A stretch of 64,000 bases of DNA from contig NC_134843.1 of NCBI RefSeq assembly GCF_965363235.1, positions 89,437,795 through 89,501,794 on the forward strand, written 5' to 3'. Below the pieces are notes generated by a model. The model was not told where the DNA came from, did no database searches, and was given only the letters and a program-made list of their open reading frames with translations. The stretch is from Mytilus galloprovincialis (Eukaryota > Mollusca > Bivalvia > Mytilida > Mytilidae). The position numbers and the translations under genes were made by a program. Positions 35,101 to 46,605 of this stretch are shown in pieces; within the stretch, counting starts at the first letter, position 1; the number at the start of each line of letters is the position of its first letter.

Positions 35101-37295
35101 TTGGTGTCGTCACGACGCATGAGGCTTCTGTTAAGTCTAACTTTTTGGCAAGCTCCTCTTCAAATAATTGGTAAAGAAATTAATTATCAAAACATAATGT
35201 TGAATTATTGACTAAAGTAAAGCTAGCAAAAAAAACCACCATATAACCGACAAGTAATTGTGTAACCCCCTCCCTCCTTTTTATCAAAACTTTCTTGTCA
35301 TCTAATTATACAATATGATGAATACAGATGCATGTAGAACAAATACATGGTAGGTAAATTGAAAACACAAGGGATTCAAACCATTTTGAATTCAAACGGA
35401 GTGAGAACGAAACTTACTTACATATATTGAACCCTAACAATTATAATATAACTGACAAGAAGACAATATTACATCATACAAACACGAACTGAAAATGCTT
35501 GAATTCATGAACTCTATACTGTGTGCGACAGAGTGTGCCAACAGGACAATATGCATGAGGACTTATCTAACTGTCCTAACACAGAAACGAATGATTTACA
35601 CATTAAAAATATGTAGGAATTATCTAGTTGTCAGTTTTCTTTTTTAAAATCCATATAAGAGTATCTTTAAAAACTCAAACTTCTTATATACCATACACAG
35701 AGAACATCTGATCAAAATGTATCGACCTCAGCAGTTATTCCTTTGTTTGATTGCCAAACGTTTATTGATATTTCTACCGAAACATACCAGCTGTGAAAGA
35801 GGAATTCGATGTTGTCATTGTGATTCCAGCTGCAGGCAGAGCAAGCAGTAATATAGCATATTCTGGACTGTTTGTAGCATGTATTGCAATAATATCTCCT
35901 TTTTTGTAACCAAGCTTTCTTAGAGCACTGGCTATCCGAACAGCATACTCTTTAAGTTGGCTATATGTATAAGATCTTCCACTCTCAAAATCTACCTATA
36001 ATTCGAAATATATATTCAATTATTGATTTTGAATGTAACTATTCTTTAATGTTTTTATTAATTGATAATTAAAAGTAACAAACACATTTAGTTTTTTTTT
36101 CTATTAAAATTGGTTATACCCTGATATAATTTCCTTTTAAATTATTTCACTTGATGCCAAATTTTAGAAAAATGAGTAACAACCAGTCTAATGCTTCTCG
36201 CTAAAATGTTCCCTTTGAAATACTTTTATTCTTGGGGTAATTTTGTTTTAGAAATAAGAGTCATAATTCTTCGTTTACGCTCAAATGTTTTTGGATACTA
36301 ACTTATATCAAATCCATTGCTTTTTATTAGTGATGAGTTGTGATAGATCAATGATATATAGGATATTCAACCGTTCGCTCAACAAGGAAAGGACGTGCAG
36401 ATGCCCCTAAATGCACTAATGATGAACTCGAAAGAGGTTAATTCACTTGTGCATCAACAACAGACTTTAAACGTCGCCACACTACACATTTATATCCTAT
36501 TTAAATGTATTAAACCGCTTTTATTGTATGCATTGTTGTCTACTAAGTACAAAATAAAAACATTTTATTATATCTAGTGATGCATAAATAGATTATTCAT
36601 GTATAATATAAACAGCAGCATACAGCTATATTCATTTGCAAAATTAACATCTAGACAAAATAAAATGATCCGAGCAGTAAAGCAGTAATTTTACATCTTG
36701 TTTACTTTCAATTATATTAAAAATTGAATAAACCACACATAAGTTATACTAGTGTCTTTCGTGACATCTTCTGCATCCTCAGTTTTATGGTTGAAGGTAT
36801 TTGTATCTGTATTTTCACACGAACACAACATCTCCCACTGTTCCAAATATTGAACATACGATGAGTAAGAAGGGATGTAATGACTAATCTATCTTATCAA
36901 AGTATGGAAATGTCCAAGAAACCAATGTCCAAAATTTGACCTCATTTATCTCTCAAAGTAGCACACGAAGGTATACTTTTTATTACACATTTGAACTGAA
37001 TAAGTAAAACATATCGTCCCAATCTCACCGTCGGATAAAAACGTATGCTGTTAACGTATTTTTGTTTGTTATTTTCTACAAGTGACATACTTACTAGCGC
37101 TGTCCTATGCGAGTGTTCATCAACCTTTGAAAACAGATATTCTGGAAGTGACTGTTTTCTTATGTCGAGATCTGGATGTGGACTTCCAATAATTGTTTGT
37201 AGTCTCGTCGATATGCTGAGTTGTCGATGACAAGTTGTTCCGTCTGCTATCTTCCATGTTGATCTTACTAAACTTCTTACAAAACGAGACGCCAT
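23180..37295 (-). CDS. 4-coumarate-CoA ligase-like acyl-CoA synthetase, complete, eleven exons
   Basis: Minus-strand exons: 37295-37095, 35995-35788, 35157-35039, 34492-34290, 33671-33503, 33287-33119, 32818-32721, 31636-31492, 30675-30593, 26741-26576 and 23304-23180. Every border is GT-AG and all phases match, giving 561 residues. The enzyme would activate a carboxylic acid with ATP to an acyl-AMP and then an acyl-CoA. ANL-superfamily motifs: P-loop [11 protein letters not shown] (217-227), LPMFHVYGI (exon 5), GYGMTE (357-362), GDIGY (438-442), ITDRVKDLI (hinge region), [10 protein letters not shown], and [11 protein letters not shown] with the catalytic Lys at 546. The IAPAELE..L and GIPDE.SGEVP blocks place it in the 4CL/luciferase clade. 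The N terminus ([19 protein letters not shown]) is Arg-rich and acid-poor, like a mitochondrial leader. The C terminus KSSY is not a peroxisomal PTS1, unlike many 4CL relatives. Residue 463 is Ala where KYKGFQ is usual. Substrate cannot be told. Confidence 0.92.
23685..23905 (-). repeat. Hammerhead-bearing repeat H2, copy 2
   Basis: Shares TTTTTCTGCACCAGATGCGC, GATGAAGAGCTATAATCC and GAGCTTTGCATGAGGGAG with 6670-6875. Lies in synthetase intron 10. Confidence 0.75.
23716..23761 (-). ncRNA. Type I hammerhead ribozyme motif (H2 copy 2), fully paired
   Basis: On the minus strand: stem I GCATCA with TGGTGC (six of six pairs including one wobble), core CTGAAGA (23753-23747), stem II GACA/TGTC fully paired with a 5-nt loop, GAAA (23733-23730), stem III ATG/CAT with a CG loop, cleavage triplet ATC (23724-23722). 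Predicted cleavage is between 23722 and 23721. This is the best preserved of the six. Confidence 0.72.
23935..24040 (+). repeat. CAGTACCGG..GACTAACAGTCCA repeat
   Basis: CCAGTACCGGAGGACTGGCT and CTCGGGGACTAACAGTCCAC resemble blocks at 48460-48520 and 48780-48840, so this is a dispersed family. Confidence 0.5.
24050..24105 (-). repeat. Hammerhead repeat H2, truncated copy 3
   Basis: Keeps GGTTCCATTTTTTCTGCACC and ATGCGCATTTCGACAATACA but breaks off after CATGTCTCT, so the minus-strand hammerhead lacks its first core strand and cannot be active. The cleavage triplet is also changed (ATA). Confidence 0.65.
26839..26948. repeat. Near-perfect 110-bp hairpin element
   Basis: The left arm GTTACATAGTGTGCTAGTGA (from 26839) is mirrored by TCACTAGCACACTATGTAAC (to 26948); the arms meet at TTCCATATGGAA. 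Only a handful of mismatches over about 53 bp per arm. It sits 98 bases upstream of synthetase exon 10 on the gene's strand. Probably a foldback-type MITE. Confidence 0.85.
28083..29455. mobile_element. Foldback element rich in CCGTT/AACGGA
   Basis: Outer ends ACCTCGGTCAC (28083) and TTGACCGAGGAT (to about 29455) are inverted. Inside, 28135-28260 and 29185-29345 are dense in TCCGTT while 28275-28500 and 29360-29400 are dense in AACGGA, so each half can fold on itself and on the other. The middle (28540-29050) is single-copy-like. No coding frame of note. Confidence 0.6.
29827..30018 (-). mobile_element. Penelope-like RT fragment
   Basis: The minus frame contains [20 protein letters not shown], the RT segment around the catalytic YIDD-type box of the same family as the 21440 remnant. 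It is a short, broken scrap inside synthetase intron 9. Confidence 0.55.
30676..31491 (-). other. Acyl-CoA synthetase intron 8
   Basis: 816 bp. The part 31255-31455 is a single-orientation copy of the R2 repeat (TAGTTCGTTTCTATGTATGT, GAAACCCGGATTTGTTTTCT, ACTACTGTTGCC). Confidence 0.7.
31637..32720 (-). other. Acyl-CoA synthetase intron 7
   Basis: 1084 bp, AT-rich; I see no repeat or gene in it. Confidence 0.6.
33672..34289 (-). other. Acyl-CoA synthetase intron 4 with H1 repeat
   Basis: 618 bp. A partial H1 copy occupies about 33985-34065, preceded by a short piece GGCGAAAGATACCAAAGGTA that is common in mussel repeats. Confidence 0.65.
34001..34045 (+). ncRNA. Type I hammerhead motif (H1 copy 3), variant core
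   Basis: Stem I AGCGTCA (34001-34007) with TGGCGTA (34039-34045), core CTGATGA 34008-34014, a weak stem II, GAAG instead of GAAA at 34027-34030, GTC ending at 34038. The last A of GAAA is replaced by G, leaving a G-U closing pair of stem III; activity is doubtful. It is antisense to the synthetase transcript. Confidence 0.5.
34493..35038 (-). other. Acyl-CoA synthetase intron 3
   Basis: 546 bp, AT-rich, no repeat or gene seen. Confidence 0.6.
35158..35787 (-). other. Acyl-CoA synthetase intron 2
   Basis: 630 bp, AT-rich, no repeat or gene seen. Confidence 0.6.
35996..37094 (-). other. Acyl-CoA synthetase intron 1
   Basis: 1099 bp with a consensus GTAAGT donor right after Leu67. AT-rich; no gene or repeat I recognise. 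Confidence 0.6.
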
Positions 37296-39780
37296 TACGT
37301 AAAAGTTGATTAGACCAGGAAGTTCAATTAACTTGTTATTTAAATAAAATAGTTACATCCGATGTTAAAAATCCATCTATTAAAAGTTACAATTTAAACA
37401 TATAACATTTTGTGTTCGGTTTAACTGGCGGATACAGAAATTTTCATTGGAGGGGGCCGATTCACTGCCTAAGAGGAGACCCGCTTCAGTCATATTTCAG
37501 TGATTCCCTATACAATCAACCAAATTTTTCCCACAAAAGGTCAGGCGGGCAACCTGTGGCCCCTTTGAATTTGTATGGGTTATCATATTGTCATATTAAT
37601 TTCAATTTTAAGAGACGTAACTGTATTTATCATATTCATGAATACAATACAAACCAATATTTTATTAATGTACTTATTTAGTACATATATACCATTATTC
37701 TTTTCATCAAACATATAAATAATTGTAATAATTTCAGCATGTGCATTATATATAAGGTTTTATATGACGAATCAACATACAAAGAAAAAGGAATTACTCC
37801 AATTAATAGATAAATGAAGAAAAGGGGTGAAAAAATGCCCCGACTTAAAAGATAACACTTGCAACTTAGTGAGAACTCCTTTTTTGTTGACATTACTCAT
37901 TAATTAATACCTCCGACAGGTAGTTTTTAAACAATACTCCATATTACAGAGTAGACGAACAACCGGATACAGACAATGGAAATGGGGAATGTGTCAAAGA
38001 GACAAGCTAGTCACATATTTTAAAAGAGCGGCGAAAGATACCAGAAGGACATTCAAACTCATAGATCGAAAATAAACTGATAACGCACTGGCTAAAAAAG
38101 ACAAATAATAGTACATAAGACACAATATAAAAAACTATTAAAGACTAAGCAACACAATCCCCATCAAAAACATCTATTGCTACATTCATTTGTATACATC
38201 AATAAGACAAAATAAAACCAACTAAAAGGTTCTTTTTCATCTATTACGGCTACGATTAGAATTTAAAGAATAAGGTATTCTTGTCATTGCATAATCTACG
38301 AGTTTGTATATCTCGATAGTTTTGTGTTATAATACTTCTAGGTGCCATGGAAAAAAACCCACCATAATTGCTCTAAGCACGTATGTGTGTTTAAGTCATC
38401 AAATTCAATTTATTAATTTTACTAGTTGCATTCGCTTTTATTATTATGTCTATCTAAAAATAACTAGTTAGATATCCGATCTCTGTTACGGTAAAGGTTA
38501 TATATCGCCCATGATGCAAGTTTCATGCTTTGAATACTGTAAAAACAACAGACTTTTTTCTTATGCATTTCTGTTTTCTTAATTTTATTTTCATTGATTA
38601 CATATACCATATCATCTTCAAGTGTTTGAATAGATTTTTCAGCACGTTTAGGATTAGAGCAAAAAGTGTATGACCAATGCTTGGAACAGAATTAAAACCG
38701 TATTATACTGCCAAGACATTTTATTATAAATATGAAATCAAGAGATATGATATGATTATAACTACAGCTATCCAACAAAGACCAACAAAGACCAAGAGAA
38801 AGGGCTGTGAAATACTACAGGTCGTCAAAATAGTGAGTAAACACATAGCGTTAAGTTAGCTATACAAAGCTACGGGATGAAACAAACGTCAAACTATTCA
38901 AAAAGAGAAAATCAACAACCGAAATTAACTTGAAAAATAAAATAAAAATGACGGATTACAAACAACGTATTTATCCATTGGATACAGGCGATTTGTCTTG
39001 TACAGGAACATAACCAATAAGACGGAGTTAAAAGTTTGTGAGCGCTCAGGTTGATGCATGTGAAATACTTCCTCTTATTTTCTTTTTGTTATACTAACTT
39101 TTCTTGGTTTGTAAAACTTAAGAAATTTGAAGACAGAAGAAAAAATATCAAAATGCAATGTTTATATTGGGACCCCCCATTTCAAGGTTTCATTCATCTT
39201 CTCCAAACCTTATGTTCCTAACATAGCATCACTTCTACCAATAGACAACTAAAACACAAACGTATGGTTGTCGACTAGCTTGCTTCTTGTATATTTTCTG
39301 ACCTGCCGATTTTATTAAACAAATATGTACAAATATGTCACATCAATACACATTAAAAATTTAAAAATTGTGGCAATTATAATGACTTCTCATATCTTCT
39401 ACTTATACCTGTGTCCTTTTGTCAATGCCAGGCGAAACCCAAAGTGTTGGACTGCACCTGATATAAGAATGTTAAAAAACATTAAAAAACATTTAAATGC
39501 AAAACATCTGCTATCAGTCAAAAGACTGCGGCTAAATGAAAATAATTTGAAGACAGAAATGAGTCTGAATAAACAAATCCGATAACGTTGTATAGCTATA
39601 TCGCCTATATATGGGTCATTTAAAAAGATGTCGAATTTTGAAATTAAAACATTTATTAAAAGTTACTTATTCAAACAACCCTCTACATAAGCAAATCAAA
39701 ACAAACAGTACTTTAAGAACAACATATTAAAAGATGCAACCTCAATGATGTCCTACAAGAATACCTTGAAACATTTTTTG
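37296..39780. other. Upstream flank of the synthetase and intergenic DNA
   Basis: Presumed promoter side of the synthetase; no TATA box or other site stands out. At 37425-37570 a G-rich repeat resembles 2460-2600. At 37965-38110 the words GGAAATGGGGAATGTGTC, GCGGCGAAAGATACC and ACTCATAGATCGAAAATAAA are the inverse of the mussel repeat seen at 6930-7010. Short frames (e.g. 39325-39585) show no domain. Confidence 0.5.
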
Positions 39781-39798
39781 ATCGGTGGTACAATATTT

Positions 39799-40751
39799 TG
39801 TCTATCCTGTTATCATTTTCAAAAGAAATTTTTGGTTATTAAAAAAAGGTTTAGATAAAATGTTAAGCTTGTTTTACGTAGCAAATTATATGGTTTTCAA
39901 GAGAATAAACTTCTATATATATTCATTCTGTAAAATAATAGATTATTTGCCAATTAATGGTTGTACTGAAAAAATGCCTCTAAAAATTGGTTTTCAAAGG
40001 TTGTTAACACCAGTAATGCAAGTCTAAGATAGCAATTTATACTGTTCGGCATTTCTTCCCCCTTTCAAATAAACCCAACATCAAGTTAATCCCTCATAAG
40101 TTAGTTTACTTTATTTCATTGGTAACAGGAACGTACGTTTCTGATATATCACTATATAAAAGTCTATCCTGTTACCTTTTTTGTCTACCCTGTTACCGAT
40201 ATCAGTATTGCACCTGCAAATGCTTAATTGGGAAGATTAGGACGTATGACCTTAAGATGAGTTCAAACTACGAACTATTTCATTCGTTTTGCACCTATAT
40301 GTTAAGATAAATATATTAATGACGTTTTTGTCTACAATTGTCTATCCTGTTACTGTAACCATAGCAACAATAGTGACAGGATAGACATAACAGGATAGAC
40401 AAATTTCTTCGTTTTTGATTGCTGTTGTGAAGTAACTACTCCCTTTGGTGAAGTGATTATGGTTTTCTATTTTGAATTTGGTTTCAAACACGTTATTGCA
40501 CTTTTTACAAGCATACTGTTGGTGTAATTAATCAAAATCGGTGGTTACAGCATAGACATGAAAAAAATACACTCTATTTTTTTCACTAAATGTCTTGAAA
40601 TTTCTTTTCTCTACACTGTCTTTCAAGAAACGAGGCGTTTTAAATGTAAAGATTACTTTGCACTTTTGAAATCAACACTGACTAATTTAATATTCACAGG
40701 GAGAATAATTTAACGGCTGATTTAAGTAGCGGTAACAGGATGGACATGTAC
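39799..40751. repeat. Cluster of GTAACAGGATGGACA-type motifs in both orientations
   Basis: Copies of GTCTATCCTGTTACC or its complement lie at 39799-39813, 40121-40130 (half), 40162-40176, 40183-40197, 40340-40353, 40373-40386, 40388-40400, 40543-40560 (variant GGTTACAGCATAGACATG) and 40731-40751 (GGTAACAGGATGGACATG). Spacing is irregular and the DNA between is AT-rich and unlike between copies. I do not recognise the family. Confidence 0.75.
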
Positions 40752-40914
40752 GTTGATTGAATTTAGTTTGTAGATAATGTTTTATTGCAATTTTGTGCAT
40801 TTTTCGATTGATCTTTTTTTTTGTGATAATTTGCATATCATGCTACTCGCTTGAGATGGAAAATTATCGCTAGAAACTAAGCATGCCCCTGGCGTTGCTA
40901 ACGAAATTGACATG

Positions 40915-41640
40915 AATAAAGGCAACAGTAGTATACCGCTGTTCAAAACTCATAAATCCATGGACAAAAAACAAAATCGGGGTAACAAACCAAAACCGAG
41001 CGAAACGCATTAAATATAAGAGGAGAACAACGACACAACATCGAAACGCAACACACACAGAAACAGACCAATCATCAGACAAAACACCACGAGAATAACA
41101 AATGTAACATGAAAACCAAATACATGAATTTGGGATAGACAAGTACCGTGCCACGTCTTATCTCAATATCTCAAAAATAAGAGAAAACACAAACGACTCA
41201 ACGTTAAAATGCAACACAAAGAGAAACGAACAATATATAACAATGACCATCTTCCTGACTTGGTACAGGACACTTTTAAAGGGGAATAAAAGGGGTGGGT
41301 TGAACCTGGTTTTAAGGCATGCCAAACCTCGCACTTTAATGGCAAAGTTAAATATAACATTGAAATGACAACATAATATTACAGGACTACAATACAAATA
41401 AATAGGAGAACATATTAGACACAGAAAAACATGATTAATAGATAACAAAAAGCATCAGGTTTAAAATTCAATACGTCAAAAACATGAAATTGACATGAAA
41501 TTGTCAACGTCGTCATAGGTAAAATAGCGATAAAAAGATTATCATTGTTCATCTCAACTCGATTGCCTTTCTCGTTTTCGCCGTCCCGGCTCGAGCGAGA
41601 AAATCAATCTGGTTGAGATGATCACCGATAATCTATAAAT
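40915..41640 (+). repeat. Mussel R2 repeat, long single-orientation copy
   Basis: Starts ATAAAGGCAACAGTAGTATA and includes TATAAGAGGAGAACAACGAC, TTCCTGACTTGGTACAGGAC, GGCATGCCAAACCTCGCAC, TTATCATTGTTCATCTCAAC and TCGTTTTCGCCGT. Its last part is repeated at 57845-57960. Short open frames on the minus strand (40870-41448) come from this repeat and are not genes. Confidence 0.7.
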
Positions 41641-42300
41641 ATACAATGATAAAGAAGCTACGATTTTTCGTTATTGTAATATTTCACGTTTTTAAAAAGT
41701 CCCTTTTGCAGATATCAAGGCGCTCAGAAAATCGGAAAACAATCATTTGAAATGTGTCTTTTGCTGACACTGTACGCACACAAATACCCCAAAATCGGAC
41801 TTAAATGCAGTTTAATTTTATCAAAATAGATGTAAGGTGTGTTTATTATTAATGTTCTGAATCACAAATCCGACAAGCTTTCATTTAAACCATTACAACT
41901 GAAATTTCCATTAGAAATAAAAATTTTAGCATGGGTATACTAAAAATTCGACATGTTTTGAAAATGACCCATATAACAAAAAGTTTTTTAATTTAATGCT
42001 AATTTGAACATACTCATATACAAAATATTTTAAAAAACGTTTCTTAACGTACATGTTGGGATCACCCTAGTTTTTTGGTGGGGTTCGTGTTGTTTATTCT
42101 TTAGTTTTCTATGTTGTGTCGTGTGTGCTGTTGTTTGTTTGGCCTTTTCATTTTTAGCCATGGTGTTGTCAGTTTCGTTAACCTCAGAATTAGCCGCAGA
42201 GGTGGCCCCACCAAACCAAGATTTAACTCTAGAGCAACTAATATCAAACACTTCAGTGTGCATTCTCTAGCTGCGCTGTAGCTGATCGGTTTATTTACCT
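41641..42300. other. Intergenic with mussel repeat piece
   Basis: AT-rich, then 42050-42180 with TTTTTTGGTGGGGTTCGTGT, TTTAGTTTTCTATGTTGTGT and TTTTTAGCCATGGTGTTGTC, a repeat block also seen at 59640-59690 and 6930. Confidence 0.55.
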
Positions 42301-44290
42301 GGATTAAACCAGCCATTTTCTTAGATTTTTACAATGGACAAAACAAATACTTGTCTGAAAAAGTATCTAAATGCGCCATACCAACATATATGTTAATAAC
42401 ATGTCAAATGGACAAGCCATCGATTGACCTTTAGAAACTAAAACTTCATCTCCAACTCTATATTGGTCAGTTTTGCTCTTTTTAATCTTTACCATGAAAT
42501 AGTTTTCGACATCGCGATTTCGCGTTTTCGCCCTATAGAATATGAAGGGCGAACAAGCGAAAACACCAAATGACATTAACCGGCCACCATACTAACTACT
42601 GTTAAATCATTCGTCCCTTGAAACATAGAACATAAACTTATCAAATTATCATTGGAGACAGGATCTTTCTTTACAACTGGAGCTTTAGCAGGACGTTTAG
42701 CCGACTCAACTATATTTAACAAAAAAACATTCTCTGTAGGATCAAACTGACTTGACATGTCATGAGCCATTTAATTGAATAAAACACACTTTTGATTGTA
42801 CTGTGTGTAGCACCTGAATCAAGTAAATGAACTAAATATAAGGAAACATGAATAGGCGATGCTGGCAAATAAGTCAAATTATGTTCTTTCGAAAATGTTT
42901 TCCATTTTTTAAAAGCATAGTTATATTTTCTAACAGTACTGTCACTTCTGGCATCAAGCAGTCTCGACGAAAAACTATCCACCAAATCGTGAAAAGAATG
43001 ATCCTCTCCGATACCACTATCCTCAACGGCTTCTGTTACAAAACGTCCAAGCGTTAACCCTGTACAAAAATACAAAATAAAATCAATCAAATCTGATCTT
43101 AAATGCAATCAAGGAAAATTTCATATATTTCCCAAATACACCATTAGTTCCCCTTCTTGGAACAACAGGACTAATGCTCATTACATGATGCTTGTCTGTT
43201 ATGAAATGTTTCAAATTTCCAAAAATATCATGTAACATCAACTAATAAGGTGAAGACTACCATAATGGATACAACAATGTACTACTTTCCTCAGCACTAC
43301 ACAATTTTCTTATAACTTTACAAACAACATTTGGTAATGGTACTAACCAATAGTTTTCACCAAACCAGTTTTGTAAGAACGCATCAATTACTTCTGTATT
43401 CTTACACCAACACTTATAATTGAATCTCGAACATTTAGCGTTGTAATCTGTAGCAAATCTGTCTAGTGTATGTCCACCCCATAACTTATCAAACATTTGA
43501 TGTGTTAATACCCCAGTCGTCGCAATCTGAATATCTACTCAAACCATCAGCAATTTTATTTTGTTCTCTTGGAATCCAATGGGGTTTAATTTTTATATTG
43601 TTCTCTGAACATAAATAATTGAGCTCACAAGCAATATTTTGCAGTTCCGATTTTTTGCTACCATTTTTAACCATACTAGTTACATTCTTATTATCTGTAT
43701 TCAATTTTAAACAATGGTTTTCTGAACATCTTAACGAACTTTTCACTGTGCTGCTTACTGCTTCAAGCTCACGCCATGTTGAACTTTCATCACTTTCCAA
43801 TACTGTCCAACTTCCTACTACAGTATTCAAATTGTTACCTGGTAATTCTAGACCACAGTCAGTTAGATTTCTAACGAGTCACAGACCGACTCGGCACATA
43901 TGCCATCAACTGCGGGCACAATATAGCCCAAAACCTACTTCTGCGGCATCAATGAACGCGACTAAATCACATGCATCTGACTCATGCAGATCCTTTAACA
44001 TTGCTCATTTAACTGCGTTACTGAAATGAACCAGTATCTGAGCTGCTCGACAGCCGGAGCTGTCAGAGCGACAAGTGACTTCCAACTTGCCTTTAACAGT
44101 GATCAGTTATACAATTCTCTAGTTCGAAGCCTAACTAAATTACCTAACACAGCTCGAATTCCTGTAGTTTTATTGAAAACATCCCTTCAATTTGTGACAA
44201 TAAATCATTCTGTGGTTTTCGAATTTCTTCCCCGACAACCCGCTTAACACTATTCTCGATGTCCGGATCCATCGTGGCACTCAGAACAAA
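42300..44290 (-). mobile_element. DIRS-type tyrosine-recombinase retroelement, fossil
   Basis: Minus-strand pieces show an RT-linked RNase H-like region (43489-43830, with KPHWIPREQNKIADGLSRYS as the diagnostic end), a linker, and the N-terminal and part of the catalytic half of a tyrosine recombinase (42716-43108 and smaller pieces down to about 42367). The order RNase H then tyrosine recombinase is that of the DIRS order (DIRS/Ngaro kin). The copy is incomplete and broken in roughly three or more places; terminal repeats are not recognisable. It looks moderately old. Confidence 0.65.
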
Positions 44291-46605
44291 TTTGAAATTC
44301 ACTCAAGTAAGGCAGGTCTATAAATGACCATATATACACCTATCATTTAACACAATGATTTTTCACGCCCAAAAAAATCATACGCCTTCGAACTACCACG
44401 TAAGAAGACAATTAATTCCCGTTACACTACGTGCCACGGAAATTAGGTATTCTTCGTTTGTATGAAATATATTTTTTCGAATGATTTGTTAAATTTTAAC
44501 GGCCTTTGTCAGCTGGGGATGAACTATTCTCAATACAAGGGTGACACATTGTTTCTATGATATAAACCATCAATGTCATACAAGTGAGAGGTTTATAGCT
44601 AGCTTTAAAACCAGGGTAGATCAACCATTGTCTACACAAGAAAATGTTTGTACTAAGTCAGGAATATGACAGTTGTTCTCCATTCATTTGATGTGTTTGA
44701 GCTTCTGGTTTTGCCACTTGATTAGCAACTTTCCGTTATGAGTTTTCCTCGGAGTTCTGAATTGTGCAATAAACTTGAATTTTATCAAAATTGCTGATTG
44801 CACAGGAAAAATAGTTAAATTATCAAAGTTACCTAGTTTCGTTGTCGGTTGTACTTTACTGAATTCAATCAGATGAAAAATTAATCGCTCAGAATTGATG
44901 TCAATATAACCAAATCAAGATAAAGCAGCAAATGACACGTTTGTTATGCTCTATTAGGTTTGAATGGGTGATAAGGACACGTTTGTTATGCTTTATTAGG
45001 TTTGCATGGGTGATAATAATCATGTGCATACACACGAACGAAACAAATACAAAAAAGAACAACAAAGAAAAGATTAAAAACCAATTCTTCAGAGAACAAT
45101 TGAAGGTCTTTCCACCTCGATAATAAGAATGAAATTTAAAAAACGATGTTAGAAAATGTCACTCCTTGTTGAAGTAATTTGGTTCTTCAAATTGATATAA
45201 AAAATAAGTTTAATAGGTATATGCAGAAGACTTAATTGTTTTCAACTGATTTCAAATACATAAGGGGAGAAAACTCCTATAAGGGTTAACCAAAACACTT
45301 CGACTGAAATAGGTTGAAGTTGCGCCTTTTTGTAAATAGTAATTTGGCAAACACATCATATGATTTACTGTCACAGTTTCTGTGGAATAATGATAACAAG
45401 CAAAATTCAAAATTTAGAACATGAGCTTGACCTTTGACCTTGACCTCAATTTCCTTCAAATGGACCAAGGTCTTCCATATCAAAAGAGTGTAGGCCTCTA
45501 CGACTTATAACGTATGAAATTATCCAACAAATAGCCTATCTTAAATTTTCAAAGGGAAATAACTCCCATAAGATGTCCTCCGATCCCTCAAGTCAAAATA
45601 AACCAAATCATTCCCAAAAGTAGACGAACAATTTGGTGAAAACAGTTTGCTAAAATCTTTTTTGGTTTTAGAGATATAGCGATAACAAGAAAAAAGGGGA
45701 CGCGGGGAGATAACTCCTATAAGAATAAGTGTTTGGTCACACAGGGTGAGTTTTGAAACCCCCATTACTGTACAACATCATTGGCCAAAAAATCCATTCG
45801 ATATGTTGTAAGACAAAAAAGCATCTCAGAAGGCAGAAGAAGAAGAAAAATAATCAGAAGAAAAACAAAAGGTCTTTCCACGAAAATTGGAAAGATCTAA
45901 TGACACATGAAAGTTTTAGTAAAAAGTTTCCCAAACAAATTATTTTTCCATCAAAACATAAAAGATAAATGCGAATGCAAAGATATCCTATCAATTACAA
46001 ATTTCTCTATTTTAGTACCGCCATGCTTCAGCACCGCAACTACAAATATTGTTTATAATTCAAATCCAACAAGAAAAAATCCCATCAATTTTTCGTCCAT
46101 AAATTGAAATAAGACGGGTCGGAGTTGATGAGACGTCATTAAAATTCTAACGGACGGGAGACAATTCTGGTGAATAAATAAAATCAAATGATCTTAAAAT
46201 TAATTATTCAAGGATTTGAATCCTCTCTTCCACCTTAATATATACTTTTTAATTTTCAAATATTATGGTCTCTAGCATAACAAAAGTGACATTAACTGCC
46301 AACATGTTCGTCTAGTGAAGAGTTACATTGGTGCCGTTAATGTTTTATGTACATGTATATGCACATTTGAAATCTAATGTTACTGTTATGAAACGGTGTT
46401 TCTTGAGGGAAATACGAGGAACAATTGAAAACGAATTGGTAAGCGGAAAATGTAACTTTACAAACAAGAATCAAGATATAAATTCTTTATTTCTTAACTT
46501 GAAATGTTTTGTACTCATTGAAAAAAGCATTTGAACAAAACCAAATGCAAGGATTATAAATTTTCAAAACATAATATGAATGTTTTTTGTGTTTCCTTTC
46601 AAATT
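44291..46605. other. Intergenic between DIRS fossil and lectin gene
   Basis: Holds a relative of the 22610 repeat at 44600-44765, a 42-bp tandem pair at 44934-45016, and a mollusc repeat around 45290-45740 with CTTGACCTTTGACCTTGACC and repeated AACTCCTATAAG phrases. Short frames show no domain. Confidence 0.5.
44934..45016 (+). repeat. 42-bp tandem duplication
   Basis: GACACGTTTGTTATGCT.TATTAGGTTTG.ATGGGTGATAA occurs twice in a row (starts 44934 and 44976) with two base differences. Confidence 0.9.

Noticed and set aside
40870-41448. Overlapping minus frames of 65-96 codons
   Set aside because: They lie wholly in the R2 interspersed repeat and have no protein features.
42030-42316. Small minus frames beside the DIRS fossil as a separate gene
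   Set aside because: They overlap a mussel repeat block (GGTGGGGTTCGTG, TTTTTAGCCATGG) and show no domain of their own.
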